Source: Caulobacterales bacterium
GTDB lineage: Bacteria > Pseudomonadota > Alphaproteobacteria > Caulobacterales > Caulobacteraceae
Direction: 5' to 3'
Length of the DNA: 64,000 bases
NCBI GenBank assembly: GCA_016183935.1
Contig: JACPDR010000027.1
Location: 1-64,000 of the forward strand
In this document: piece by piece, positions 63,618-64,000 of the stretch
Numbering within the stretch: position 1 is the first letter of the stretch
How the letters are laid out: each line of letters starts with the position of its first letter
Notes under the pieces: generated by a model
Databases searched by the model: none
The model's input: the letters and a program-made list of their open reading frames with translations, nothing else
Told to the model about the DNA's origin: nothing
Program-made: the position numbers and the translations under genes

Positions 63618-64000
63618 TTGGCCACCCCACTGATCGACCACGCCGTCCCGCTGATCCGGGCCATCGTCATCCACCCCGACGGCCGCAGCGAGAGTTCGCG
63701 ACTGGCCAAAGAACGTCTTGAGGAGGCCGCCGGCCTCGCCCGGGCGCTCGACCTCGACGTCCGCGCCGAGGAGATCGTGCGCGTGCGCAAGCCGACGCCG
63801 GCCACCTTGTTCGGCTCGGGCAAGGTCGAGGAGTTGGCCGCGCTGGTCCGCGCCGCCGACGTCGACGACGACCTGTCGCCGGTGCAGCAGCGCAACCTCG
63901 AGAAGGCCTGGGACTGCAAGGTCATCGACCGCACCGGCCTGATCCTCGAAATTTTCGGACGCCGGGCTCGGACCAAGGAAGGCCGGCTTCAGGTCGAGCT
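63618..64000 (+). CDS. hflX: GTPase HflX (3' part outside window)
   Basis: 127 codons visible from TTG 63618, the first start after an in-frame stop at 63588. The N-terminal HflX domain is recognised by AIVIHPDGRSESSRLAKERLEEAAGLA, RVRKPTPATLFGSGKVEELAALV, DDLSPVQQRNLEKAWDCKVIDRTGLILEIFGRRARTKEG. HflX rescues stalled ribosomes. The G domain lies beyond the window. hfq-hflX is a conserved pair. No clear Shine-Dalgarno sequence is visible before the TTG. Confidence 0.93.
   Translation, partial: MATPLIDHAVPLIRAIVIHPDGRSESSRLAKERLEEAAGLARALDLDVRAEEIVRVRKPTPATLFGSGKVEELAALVRAADVDDDLSPVQQRNLEKAWDCKVIDRTGLILEIFGRRARTKEGRLQVE

Overview
The window is high-GC (roughly two-thirds G+C) chromosomal DNA from an alphaproteobacterium, most likely a Caulobacteraceae member such as Brevundimonas or a close relative. 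The evidence is a PopA-type REC-REC-degenerate GGDEF protein, a fused IspDF, a two-domain cold-shock protein, the ntrX-dat-hfq-hflX order, a COX15-type heme A synthase and a ubiquinol-cytochrome c chaperone. Coding density is very high. Genes are repeatedly joined by TGATG, ATGA or GTGA overlaps, and TTG or GTG starts are frequent.

Layout. 1-6290: 3' part of glyA, nrdR, a riboflavin block (ribD, ribE, ribBA, ribH), nusB, thiL and a small exported protein. 6470-13335: hppA, bamE (minus strand), then an envelope/lipid run (cytochrome bc1 chaperone, DUF177, plsX, fabH), ihfA, a MerR regulator and tRNA-Pro(GGG). 13424-17417: a lower-GC PIN-like gene next to the tRNA, two small membrane proteins, heme A synthase and a PhoX-like phosphatase. 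17418-18207: the only gene-free stretch over 300 bases. 18208-26903: rplM-rpsI, a lipoprotein, argC, exported msrB, phaC, glpX and recJ. 26989-30574: tRNA-Glu, tRNA-Pro(TGG) and tRNA-Arg(TCT) among a cold-shock protein, a DUF192 protein, a trans-sulfuration enzyme and a complex I subunit. 30742-36896: a small membrane protein, xth, a coiled-coil protein, metC, an amino-acid-binding lipoprotein next to a DAACS symporter, and a sulfurtransferase. 37055-41492: LPS inner-core genes (kdsA, hldE, hldD) plus a DUF3089 protein. 41489-53903: two HTH/SRPBCC pairs, recG, sdhE, mfd, popA, yihY, a TusA-like protein and pncC. 53986-64000: a membrane-fused spermidine-synthase-like protein, ispDF, dusB, ntrY-ntrX, dat, hfq and the start of hflX.

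Most of this is core genome, and I see no CRISPR array, prophage, insertion sequence or obvious defence island. The most notable points are: ribH has no ATG/GTG/TTG start, in a pattern explained by one G-to-A change in an ATGA overlap; RibD lacks its deaminase half and RibBA has lost the GTP cyclohydrolase II metal site; an AapJ-like binding protein sits beside a DAACS carrier instead of ABC permeases; a DUF3089 protein has Glu where the nucleophile Ser is expected; nifR3/dusB abuts ntrY with no ntrBC, and NtrX lacks GAFTGA; bamE reads through its own terminator; and a 32-base dispersed palindrome occurs three times, twice as a perfect inverted pair. All assignments come from reading motifs by eye; no database search was run.
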